Source of the DNA: Solirubrobacteraceae bacterium
Lineage (GTDB): Bacteria > Actinomycetota > Thermoleophilia > Solirubrobacterales > Solirubrobacteraceae
DNA length: 64,000 nucleotides
Direction: 5' to 3'
Assembly (NCBI GenBank): GCA_030447505.1
Contig: JAUJOT010000003.1
Coordinates: 186,001 to 250,000, forward strand
Positions 1 through 6,887 of this stretch are shown here, one piece after another (positions within the stretch are counted from its first letter, which is position 1; every line of letters begins with the position of its first letter). The position numbers were made by a program, and so were the translations under genes. The notes beneath the pieces are model-generated. The model saw nothing but the letters and a program-made list of their open reading frames with translations. It was not told where the DNA came from and searched no databases.

Positions 1-715
1 GTCCGGGGATCGCGGCGGCGCCCAGCGCGAGCAGCGCCAGGCAGGCGGCGGCCATTCGCCATGCGGCGGCGAACCGCGCGCGTGCCGTGCGGTGGTGCAG
101 GACGGCCGCCGCCGCCGTCAGCGCCGCCGCCGTCGCGAGGCCGAGGACGAGGACGAACGGTGCGCCGCCACCGACGTCGCGCGTCAGCAGCCAGACATAG
201 AACACCGCGGCGACGCCGACGCCCAGCACGAGCGGTCCCGAGCTACCGATCGCGTACGCGTATGCAAGCGCGCCCGCGGCCCACGCCGCCAGCAGCCACG
301 GCTCGTAGGCCGGCACCTGCAGGCTCTGCGCGACCTGGAATATCGTCGCGCCGAAGGCGGCCGCGGCAAGCAGCGCGAGCGGTCCTGCCAGCACGCCGAA
401 GCGCTCGCGACCGCAGACGATCTCGGCCAGCACGACGAGTCCCAGCCACAGCGCGGCGACGAAAGCGATGCGCGCGAACGGCCCGACCTCGTCGAGCTCG
501 ACATTCGACGCGACCAGCCAGATGATCCCGACGGCGAGCAGGACGCAGCCCAGCACGAGCAGCAGCCGCGCGGCCCGCGCCCGCGACGACACCTCGTATC
601 GCGCCGCGATCGACGCCGCCGCGGCCTCGTCGACGAGTCCCGCGCCGCGCCACTGCGCCAGCTGCTGCTCCAGCCACTTCATCCGGCGGGCAGAGATCGG
701 CCGGCGCTCTGCCAT
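1..715 (-). CDS. DUF2157 membrane protein (3' end outside window)
   Basis: This is a predicted integral membrane protein running off the left edge. About 238 residues are visible from the ATG at 713-715. The N-terminus has the family's amphipathic opening (MKWLEQQLAQWRGAGLVDE at residues 12-30, then IAARYE), followed by hydrophobic segments, the first about residues 55-75. That pattern is typical of DUF2157. No catalytic motif is visible and the function is unknown. A TACGCT hexamer lies 7 nt before the ATG on the minus strand and there is no Shine-Dalgarno sequence, so a leaderless start fits. M12 is an alternative start. The family call is by recall of the pattern. Confidence 0.72.
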   Translation of the reverse strand, partial: MAERRPISARRMKWLEQQLAQWRGAGLVDEAAAASIAARYEVSSRARAARLLLVLGCVLLAVGIIWLVASNVELDEVGPFARIAFVAALWLGLVVLAEIVCGRERFGVLAGPLALLAAAAFGATIFQVAQSLQVPAYEPWLLAAWAAGALAYAYAIGSSGPLVLGVGVAAVFYVWLLTRDVGGGAPFVLVLGLATAAALTAAAAVLHHRTARARFAAAWRMAAACLALLALGAAAIPG

Positions 716-1088
716 TGGCGTGAGCGTAGCCGGCGGCCCGGACCGCGGTGACTGCCCGACGGCCCGACACGCTGAGCGAGACGCCGCGCTCGTGTTCGTT
801 GAGACGATGCCGGTCGTGTGTCAGATTGGCTCGGCGTGTCCGCGCCGGCCGACGTGGTCCGACGACTGACGCAGCCCTTCAACGCCCGTGACGTGACGGA
901 AAGGTCGTCCTCTTCTGGGTCGTGATGGATCGTGCGAGCGTTGGACTTTGAAACCGGCGAGAGCTCGCCGAGCGACCGGCGCGGCGCTTGCTCGTCGTCG
1001 AATCCAGAAGCGCGCGCTCGGCACCGCGGACTGCTGCGTCTCGTCGTCGCACCGGGTAGCGCCAGGAGCGGAGGCGCGGCTACCGGGT
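716..1088. other. Gene-free stretch between the DUF2157 gene and the hydrolase
   Basis: About 370 bases without a convincing gene. The open frames here are short, arginine-rich and lack the GC-rich third positions of the real genes. The only element I can support is the TACGCT hexamer at 723-728 serving the DUF2157 gene. Confidence 0.5.
723..728 (-). promoter_or_regulatory. TACGCT -10 element, leaderless start of DUF2157 gene
   Basis: On the minus strand TACGCT ends 7 nt before the ATG at 715 and no Shine-Dalgarno sequence intervenes. It follows the TANNNT pattern repeated through the window. Confidence 0.5.
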
Positions 1089-1883
1089 CTATCGCGGCGG
1101 GTGGGCGCGGCAGAACGCACGCACGGCCTCGTTGAACTGCTCGGGCTGCTCGAGGTTGCTGACGTGGCCGCAGGCGGGGATCACGACGAGCTTCGTGTCC
1201 GGGATCGCCTGCTCGAACTGGCGTGCGACGGTCAGCGGCGAACGCGCGTCGAGCTCACCCCAGATCAGCAGGGTCGGCACGGTGATGCGGGGCAGCAGGT
1301 CGCGCTGGTCGGCCTCGGCCATCACGAGCAGCTGCGTCCTGAGGCTGTCGGGGCGCACAGCGGCGGCGATCTGTTCGAGCAACGAGACGAACTGGGCAGG
1401 CGGCTCGCCGGCGAACAGGCCGGGAAGGGTGGGATCGAACTTCTCGGCGGGCGCTGCGAGCATCTGACGCGCGCCGGCGACCCGCGCACGCACCTCCTGT
1501 GCGGGCAGCGATCCCTTCCAGCCGGCGTAGGTGTCGGCGAGGATCAAGGTCGCGACCAGCTCGGGATGGTGGCGGTAGAGCTCCTGTACGACGGTGCCGC
1601 CCCAGGACAGGCCGGCGACGTGCGCTGGGCCCGGCGCGAGCGCCGCGATCAGCGCCGCGAGGCAATTCGCATAGCCGGCCAATCCGAAATTCGCGGGCAC
1701 ATCGGAGGAGCGGCCCGCCCCCGGCTCGTCCCACGCGACGACCGTGAACTCGTCGGACAGCGCGGCGAGCTGCGGCTGCCATAGGCGGCCGTCCTCGGCG
1801 GCGCCGTGCACGAACACCAGCGGCGGTCCGTCCCCCACGCGCTCGTAGGCGATGTCGAGACCGTTTGCCCGCACGAAATGCAC
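1089..1883 (-). CDS. Alpha/beta-fold hydrolase
   Basis: A 264-residue cytoplasmic alpha/beta hydrolase of the esterase/lactonase type. Visible features are the oxyanion HGAAEDG (residues 26-32), the nucleophile elbow GLSWGG (Ser93), the acid in WGELDARSP (Asp212) and the catalytic His in ACGHVSNLEQP (His240). The triad is complete. The substrate cannot be read from sequence. I chose the GTG at 1881-1883 because the family's usual first strand begins right there and a TACGTT hexamer lies 6 nt upstream. The frame stays open to an ATG at 1943, which would add 20 atypical residues. It is divergent from the methyltransferase. Confidence 0.85.
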   Translation of the reverse strand: MHFVRANGLDIAYERVGDGPPLVFVHGAAEDGRLWQPQLAALSDEFTVVAWDEPGAGRSSDVPANFGLAGYANCLAALIAALAPGPAHVAGLSWGGTVVQELYRHHPELVATLILADTYAGWKGSLPAQEVRARVAGARQMLAAPAEKFDPTLPGLFAGEPPAQFVSLLEQIAAAVRPDSLRTQLLVMAEADQRDLLPRITVPTLLIWGELDARSPLTVARQFEQAIPDTKLVVIPACGHVSNLEQPEQFNEAVRAFCRAHPPR

Positions 1884-1889
1884 GATCGC

Positions 1890-1895
1890 AACGTA
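1890..1895 (-). promoter_or_regulatory. TACGTT -10 element of the hydrolase gene
   Basis: Minus-strand TACGTT lies 6 nt before the GTG at 1883. It supports that GTG over the upstream ATG at 1943, which would place the hexamer inside the gene. Confidence 0.5.
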
Positions 1896-2017
1896 TCCGC
1901 AGCCCAGGCCAAGGGGATCTACGGCCGCTTCCTCCTGGTTCACAACAGCAGCGGCAGCGGGTGCGCTCGCGGCGCTGCTCCGTTTCGTCCGGAGCGGAAG
2001 CGCTCGATCGCCTCGCC

Positions 2018-2671
2018 GTGACGTTCATACTCGAGGACGTGCCGGGCGAGGAATGGACGACCGCCGACCATGTCGATCATTACCGCGGGCGGGCGGATGC
2101 GTGTCCGCGTCGGGCAGAGGGAGAGCGCGTCCTGCTCGAGCATCTGCCTCGCGACGCTCGTCGAATCCTCGACCTCGGCACCGGCGACGGGCGCCTGCTC
2201 GCGCTTGTGCAACGTGATCGCCCCAAGACGATCGGCGTCGGCGTCGACTTCTCAGAGCTGATGCTGACGGCTGCACGCGAGCGCTTCGCGGGCGATCAGC
2301 GCATCACGCTCGTCAAGCACGACCTCGCCGAGCCGCTGCCCGAGCTCGGGCACTTCGACGCTGTCGTCTCGTCGATGGCCATCCACCATCTCACGCACGA
2401 GCGGAAGCGCTCGTTGTGTGGCGAGATCTTCGATCTGCTCGAACCCGGCGGCATCTTCGCGAACTTTGAGCATGTCGCGTCACCAACACGTCGCCTGCAT
2501 CTGGCGTTCTTCGCCGCGATCGACGAGCCGCTCGAGTGCGAGGATCCGTCTGACCGCCTGCTCGACGTCGAAAGCCAGCTCGTGTGGCTGCGCGAGCTCG
2601 GTTTTGACGACGTGGACTGCTACTGGAAGTGGCTTGAGATGGCGCTTCTCATCGCCGTCAAGCCCGCATAG
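2018..2671 (+). CDS. Class I SAM-dependent methyltransferase
   Basis: A 217-residue protein with the Rossmann methyltransferase pattern. Motif I is ILDLGTGDGRLLALV (about residues 50-64), the acidic end of strand 2 is GVDFS, motif II lies near HDLAEPLP, and the post-motif is FDAVVSSMAIHHL, typical of Methyltransf_11/25 proteins. No substrate-specific motif is visible. The GTG at 2018 gives a compact protein of normal length. The frame is open further upstream but codes there for sequence unlike the family. It is divergent from the alpha/beta hydrolase and convergent with the serine hydrolase. Confidence 0.8.
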   Translation: MTFILEDVPGEEWTTADHVDHYRGRADACPRRAEGERVLLEHLPRDARRILDLGTGDGRLLALVQRDRPKTIGVGVDFSELMLTAARERFAGDQRITLVKHDLAEPLPELGHFDAVVSSMAIHHLTHERKRSLCGEIFDLLEPGGIFANFEHVASPTRRLHLAFFAAIDEPLECEDPSDRLLDVESQLVWLRELGFDDVDCYWKWLEMALLIAVKPA

Positions 2672-2908
2672 CTCGCTGCAGCCGGTCGACGATCGATCTT
2701 CGCCACGGCACAGACGCGGGCCACGATTTGCTCTGTCGAGGAGGGGCACTCAGCGCAACGTGTGTGCGAGGAACGGCCAGAGCGGCGAGATTGAGCTGAC
2801 GGGAGCCGTGACGGCACCGCGTCGCGAGATTGAATGCAAGGCGGCTTCCCGGGAGCTGCGGACAACGGCCCACTCGTGTCGCGGGCCGCCGCACCGACAC
2901 GTTGACGC

Positions 2909-4135
2909 CTATGCCGACAGGCTTCCGACGTAGGCGTCCTGCACGAGTCCTCGCAGCGAGAAGCCACCCTCACCGATCGGCGAGTTCACGAACACGACGG
3001 CCTCCATGCCCGCCGGGAGGAAGAAAGCGACGCATTGCTCGGTCCCGATGCCGTTGCCCCACGCACCGTTCTTGTTGTACGTCTTGCCGGCCGGCGTGTC
3101 GATGATCTGGTCGATGCCGAACCCGCTGTCGAGCAGCGACTGCGCCTTTGACGCGGTCATGATGGTGCCCGTCCGACGCACGTGATGCATGACGTCGAGC
3201 ACCTCCTTACAGGACAGCCGGAACCCGGCGCCCCCCGACACGGTCGCCAGGTCGCCCGAGTTCCATCCGCCCTCATTCTTGTGAGGGTGCTTGTAGGCGA
3301 GGGCGCCGCCGGCCACCGAGGCGAAGCCTACGTTGTTCACGCGGGCCGGCGTGAAGACGTTGGCCTGCATGTAATTGCGGAAATGGTTGATCGTGAGGGC
3401 GTCCCAGATCTGGTCCTTGGCGAACTGCGGGAAGTCGGCATTCTTGCTGATCATGCCGGTCACAATCGGTATCAGGATCCGGCACAACCCGAAGTTCATG
3501 TTCTCGTAGTCGCCACCCGGCACCGCCGGTACGCCGGCGGCGACGCGCGCCTTCATGAAACCGTAGTCAGACGCGGAGCTGTTGCCCGAGAAGCCCGACC
3601 GGTGGGTCAGCAGGTGCCGGAACGTGATGTCGTCGACGTTGCTGCCTTTGCTCCAGTAGCTGGGGAGGTGGGGGGCGATCTTGGCGTCGTGCGAAATACC
3701 CTTGCTGTCCAGCGCCTTAACCATGCCCACGGCGGTGATGAACTTGCTGACGCTCGCAACGTGCATGCGCCGGTTCTCGTTCCAGCCCTGGCCGGCGTCG
3801 GCCGGCGTCTGCGACCAGTTCCAGATCCCGCTGTGCACCAGCGTCCCGTCCTTTCGCACCTGCAGCATGTAGCCGGTCACCGAGTCCTTCAGCGCGGTGT
3901 GCATGGCAAGCCCAAAGGCGGCGAGATCCGCCCTCGGTGTGAGCTTGAAGGTCTTGGGCCGAATGTCGAGCTTCAGCCGCTTCTCCTTGACGGGATCGAC
4001 CTGCTCGATGGTGACTCCCTGCACGTGCTTCGGCGCGACCACGTGAGACTTCACCTGGGCAGCCGTCACGCCGCGTGGAAGGTCCTTCGACGCGATTTTG
4101 ACGCTGCTGATGTCGCGCTGCTTAACCGTCGCCAT
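2909..4135 (-). CDS. Serine beta-lactamase-like hydrolase (class C/esterase fold)
   Basis: A 408-residue member of the PF00144 serine hydrolase family (class C beta-lactamase, D-peptidase, EstB-like). Visible motifs are SxxK as SVSK (Ser128, Lys131) in RRMHVASVSKF and the Tyr motif YEN (210-212). HLLTHRSGFSG, typical of the family, follows the first motif. There is no signal peptide or lipobox, so the protein looks cytoplasmic, which is unusual for a cell-wall enzyme and suits an esterase or amidase role. The N-terminal about 65 residues (KDLPRGVTAAQVKSHVV) fall outside the fold. The ATG at 4135 has GGAGG 8 nt upstream. The promoter carries two palindromes, listed separately. Confidence 0.82.
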   Translation of the reverse strand: MATVKQRDISSVKIASKDLPRGVTAAQVKSHVVAPKHVQGVTIEQVDPVKEKRLKLDIRPKTFKLTPRADLAAFGLAMHTALKDSVTGYMLQVRKDGTLVHSGIWNWSQTPADAGQGWNENRRMHVASVSKFITAVGMVKALDSKGISHDAKIAPHLPSYWSKGSNVDDITFRHLLTHRSGFSGNSSASDYGFMKARVAAGVPAVPGGDYENMNFGLCRILIPIVTGMISKNADFPQFAKDQIWDALTINHFRNYMQANVFTPARVNNVGFASVAGGALAYKHPHKNEGGWNSGDLATVSGGAGFRLSCKEVLDVMHHVRRTGTIMTASKAQSLLDSGFGIDQIIDTPAGKTYNKNGAWGNGIGTEQCVAFFLPAGMEAVVFVNSPIGEGGFSLRGLVQDAYVGSLSA

Positions 4136-4153
4136 TAGCCCTACCTCCGAACA

Positions 4154-4175
4154 GTTAGTGTGGAGGCACGCTAAC
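4154..4175. promoter_or_regulatory. Inverted repeat overlapping the serine hydrolase -10
   Basis: GTTAGTGTG (4154-4162), a 4-nt spacer, then CACGCTAAC (4167-4175); eight of nine pairs match. It overlaps a minus-strand TAGCGT hexamer (4168-4173) that would be the -10 of the serine hydrolase gene, with a start near 4161. A palindrome sitting on the -10 is the classic place for a repressor. TetR-type operators have this shape, but the regulator is not identified. Confidence 0.55.
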
Positions 4176-4194
4176 CGCTGGCAGGACGCGCGCT

Positions 4195-4210
4195 TGTGAC
4201 GTGCGTCACA
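4195..4210. promoter_or_regulatory. Perfect CRP/GlxR-type operator TGTGACGTGCGTCACA
   Basis: The sequence matches TGTGA-N6-TCACA exactly, the binding consensus of CRP and the actinobacterial GlxR/Crp proteins. Its centre (4202.5) is 41.5 bp upstream of the start expected from the TAGCGT hexamer, the class II activator position. It lies 60 bp before the serine hydrolase ATG. Confidence 0.7.
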
Positions 4211-4326
4211 CAGCGCGGCGGTTCGGCGATGACAGTTTGATAGGCGCGCATATCGAACTACGTACGCTGGAACATGCCGCGCCTACGAGAGGCGGGCAGT
4301 CTCTGACGGCGCCCACGAGAGCGCTC

Positions 4327-4758
4327 TCAGTGGAGCGGGAGCTTCTTCGTCTGGCTTATGCGGTCATGCGGCGAGCTTAGGCCGCCAGGGGTCGTGACGG
4401 CGCCGGCCGCGAGGGCGATCGCTTCGACGACGCTGCACTCGATGAAGCGCTTCGAGGAGCTGTCGAGGTCGAGGATCGCAGCGGCGGCGGGCAGGTGCTG
4501 AAGGTCGGGCCCGATGAGCTTTGGCAGCGTGACGAGCAGCGACAGATCGCGCGCGGGAAGATCGACCAGCCCGTCCCACAGCTCCTCGAGCACGTCGTCG
4601 CAGACGTCGGCGAGCTCGCGCGCCGCGTCGCGCGCGAGCATCGCGACGTGCGCGCGAGCCAGCTGCTCGAGGGACGGGCCGCGCCGCTCGCCGCAGCAGC
4701 GCTTGACCTTCCGCCTCGAGCCGCAGGGGCAGGGATCGTTGCGTCCGGGTCCAAGCAT
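4327..4758 (-). CDS. SEC-C motif metal-binding protein
   Basis: A 143-residue protein opening with a SEC-C zinc motif: GRNDPCPCGSRRKVKRCCG at residues 5-23, with ligands C-x-C...C-C. SEC-C motifs end SecA and also occur alone in small proteins of unclear role. The remaining about 120 residues are helical, acidic and not recognised. The ATG at 4756-4758 is preceded by AGGAGGAG. A longer frame to 4927 overlaps but is arginine-rich shadow sequence. No functional partner is adjacent. Confidence 0.78.
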   Translation of the reverse strand: MLGPGRNDPCPCGSRRKVKRCCGERRGPSLEQLARAHVAMLARDAARELADVCDDVLEELWDGLVDLPARDLSLLVTLPKLIGPDLQHLPAAAAILDLDSSSKRFIECSVVEAIALAAGAVTTPGGLSSPHDRISQTKKLPLH

Positions 4759-5033
4759 CGCTCCTCCTGATCGAGTACGCGCCAGCCTGCCAGCGCCGCC
4801 GGTCGGAATCCTCCCGCCCCCGATCAGCGGCCGAAGTCAACCGGCCGGTCCCGCAGCAGCAGCGCGAAGGCGCCAGCTCAAGAGCGTTTACATCGCTGGC
4901 GAGGCTGCCGCGTTTGCCCGTCTGCACGCTGCCGGCTCTCGTCCATTGCGGCAGTCGTGAGTCCGGGCGTAACCACTCGTAGGAGGTGCCGGAACTCCCG
5001 CGTCGAGGCTACGCGCGTGTCCTTCGTCTGCGA

Positions 5034-6104
5034 TTAGGCGGCTTGCCCGAACATGCCGGTCACCAGCTCGCGGCGGCTGTGGACGCCGAGCTTGTCGAAC
5101 ACCGACTTGAGGTGGTCCTTGACGGTGTAGGGAGAAATGAACATGCGCGCGGCGAGCTGCCGCGTGTCGAGCCCCTCGAGCACCAAGGCGACGAGTTCTC
5201 GCTCGCGGGCCGTGAGGCCATGGGCGCGAGCAACAAGCGAGAGTATGTCCTCAGCGCTGGCCCCGCGGACGCTGACCGCGATCGCGTTGGAGACACCGTC
5301 CATGCGGGCGGCCTCGATGATGGCCCACCGAGCCTCACTGGTCCGCACCCGCACGCGGGGCAGGCGTTGCGGATCATCGCCGGCCTCAGCGGCCAGCAAT
5401 CGTCCGACGAGGGAGTACACGTGCGTCGGGAGCGGGGTGTGGTCTGCCTTTTCCCGAGCCTTCAGGAGCGCGAACCAGTCCCGTGCCGGCTGCGTGAATC
5501 CTTGCGGCTGAAGGTCGTCGTCGATCAGCAGCACTCCGGTCTGGCCGGCGTCGATGCCGCGGTCGGCCGTCGCGCTGACGCTGGCCTGCCGCAGACGGCG
5601 CGCCAGGACCCGAGCAGCGTCGCGCATGAGCTGCACATCGTCGGCGTCGAATGTCGGCTCGTCGCTGGCGCGGTACACCTCAAAGGACGCCCAGCACCCG
5701 TAGTCGTCGACGACAGCAGCGCGCAGCTCATCGCCGACGCCGGCCGGCTGCGCACAGTCGCGCCAGCGGCCGGAGCGAGCAAGGTCGCGGTCGGTGGCGG
5801 CGCTCAGCACACAGACGTGGTCAGGGCGGCGCGCCAGCATCGCGCGGCTGTTGATCTCACCGCCGCTCTGATCCTGGACGAGGAGCCGCGGCAGACAGCT
5901 GCCGAACGGCAGCGCGTCCGATACGACCGGCCGGTGCGGGATCAGCGTGTCGGGGTCGACGAGTGGCGAGCACCACAGATCGAATCCGATCGCCTGGCGC
6001 AGATGGTCGATCGCCTCAAGCCTCAGCGAGTCGATGTCGAGCGTCGAGTCGGCGAGCAGCTCGAGCTGTTGCGTGCACCGGGAACGTACGCGCGCGGATC
6101 GCAC
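5034..6104 (-). CDS. LuxR-family transcriptional regulator
   Basis: A 356-residue regulator. The C-terminus is a LuxR/NarL helix-turn-helix (LTARERELVALVLEG, about residues 295-347, with RQLAARMFISPYTVKDHL as recognition region). The N-terminal about 170 residues look like a GAF-type sensory region, and the middle (TGVLLIDDDLQPQGFTQPAR) resembles a PAS segment. No phospho-acceptor receiver domain is visible, so it probably senses a ligand. The GTG at 6104 is supported by TATCCT 6 nt upstream. It is divergent from the cupin gene with 192 bp between, so the cupin is the likely target. Confidence 0.82.
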   Translation of the reverse strand: MRSARVRSRCTQQLELLADSTLDIDSLRLEAIDHLRQAIGFDLWCSPLVDPDTLIPHRPVVSDALPFGSCLPRLLVQDQSGGEINSRAMLARRPDHVCVLSAATDRDLARSGRWRDCAQPAGVGDELRAAVVDDYGCWASFEVYRASDEPTFDADDVQLMRDAARVLARRLRQASVSATADRGIDAGQTGVLLIDDDLQPQGFTQPARDWFALLKAREKADHTPLPTHVYSLVGRLLAAEAGDDPQRLPRVRVRTSEARWAIIEAARMDGVSNAIAVSVRGASAEDILSLVARAHGLTARERELVALVLEGLDTRQLAARMFISPYTVKDHLKSVFDKLGVHSRRELVTGMFGQAA

Positions 6105-6110
6105 GCGCGG

Positions 6111-6116
6111 AGGATA
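6111..6116 (-). promoter_or_regulatory. TATCCT -10 element of the LuxR gene
   Basis: Minus-strand TATCCT lies 6 nt before the GTG at 6104, with no Shine-Dalgarno sequence; a leaderless start. Confidence 0.5.
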
Positions 6117-6247
6117 CGCCCGCCCTGTTGGCGAGTCGAATCACACTGCGCCGGATGTCAAACCAGAATCCCACCAACGAGGGATTGAGGTCGCGGCCTG
6201 CGGCCAGCACGATCAGCCGTACCCCGACCCCGACCGCTACCGGGCGG

Positions 6248-6286
6248 GCGCTTCCCGCGAGTAAGACGCGCTTCCCGCCAGCAAGG
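6248..6286 (+). repeat. Tandem 20-bp-period direct repeat before the cupin gene
   Basis: GCGCTTCCCGCGAGTAAGA (6248-6266) is followed at exactly 20 bp by GCGCTTCCCGCCAGCAAGG (6268-6286); 16 of 19 bases match. The second copy merges with the cupin Shine-Dalgarno sequence. Two helical turns of spacing would put two bound proteins on the same face, so this could be a regulator site, or a simple duplication. Confidence 0.6.
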
Positions 6287-6296
6287 AGCAGGCCTC

Positions 6297-6767
6297 ATGA
6301 CCAACATCCCTTCGACGCTCGACCCCGAGGCGGACGCTTTCTGGTGGCAGGGCAGCCTGTACCGAATCAAGGCCCGCGCCGAGAGCACGGGGGGTGCCCT
6401 TGGCCTCGTGGACGGCAGCTTCTACAGGGGATTCGGTCCCCCGCTGCATGTACACCGTCGCGAGGACGAGGCTATCTACGTGATCGAGGGGGAGATCCGC
6501 TTCCGCCAGGCGGAGGAGGAGTTCGTCGGCGGCCCGGGTTGCTGGGTCTGGGGACCGCGCGGAGTGCCGCACACCTTCAAGGTGGAGTCCGAGACAGCGC
6601 GGGCGCTCATAGTCGTCACGCCCGGAGGCTTCGAGCGGCTGTTCGAGGTGGGAGGAGTGCCACTAAGCCAGTCGGCCGAGGCACCCGTGCAGGAATATGA
6701 CCCGCAAGCGGCAGTAGCGATATCGGAGCAGTTCGGGTTCGAGGTCATCGGACCGCAACTGGCGTAG
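6297..6767 (+). CDS. Cupin-domain protein
   Basis: A 156-residue single-cupin protein. Cupin motif 1 reads PPLHVHRREDEAIYVIEGE (residues 48-66), with metal ligands H-x-H and E. Motif 2 is PRGVPHTFKVES, with His as the last ligand. So a metal site of the dioxygenase/quercetinase-like type is intact. The substrate is unknown. The ATG at 6297 has AAGGAG 10 nt upstream. It is divergent from the LuxR gene and probably regulated by it. Confidence 0.85.
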   Translation: MTNIPSTLDPEADAFWWQGSLYRIKARAESTGGALGLVDGSFYRGFGPPLHVHRREDEAIYVIEGEIRFRQAEEEFVGGPGCWVWGPRGVPHTFKVESETARALIVVTPGGFERLFEVGGVPLSQSAEAPVQEYDPQAAVAISEQFGFEVIGPQLA

Positions 6768-6887
6768 CTCGTCGCCCGCGAGGCGCGGCAATCCGACTGC
6801 CGGCCGCGCTCCATCAACGGCGCTCGCGCCATCGGCTTCTACTACGCGCCCCGCCGTTTTCGCTCGGTTACACGCCGCCGCGGCTCG

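Noticed and set aside
2904-2938. A terminator stem GACGCCTA/TAGGCGTC at the end of the serine hydrolase
   Set aside because: The stem lies over the stop codon and coding end with a 19-nt loop; I give it little weight.
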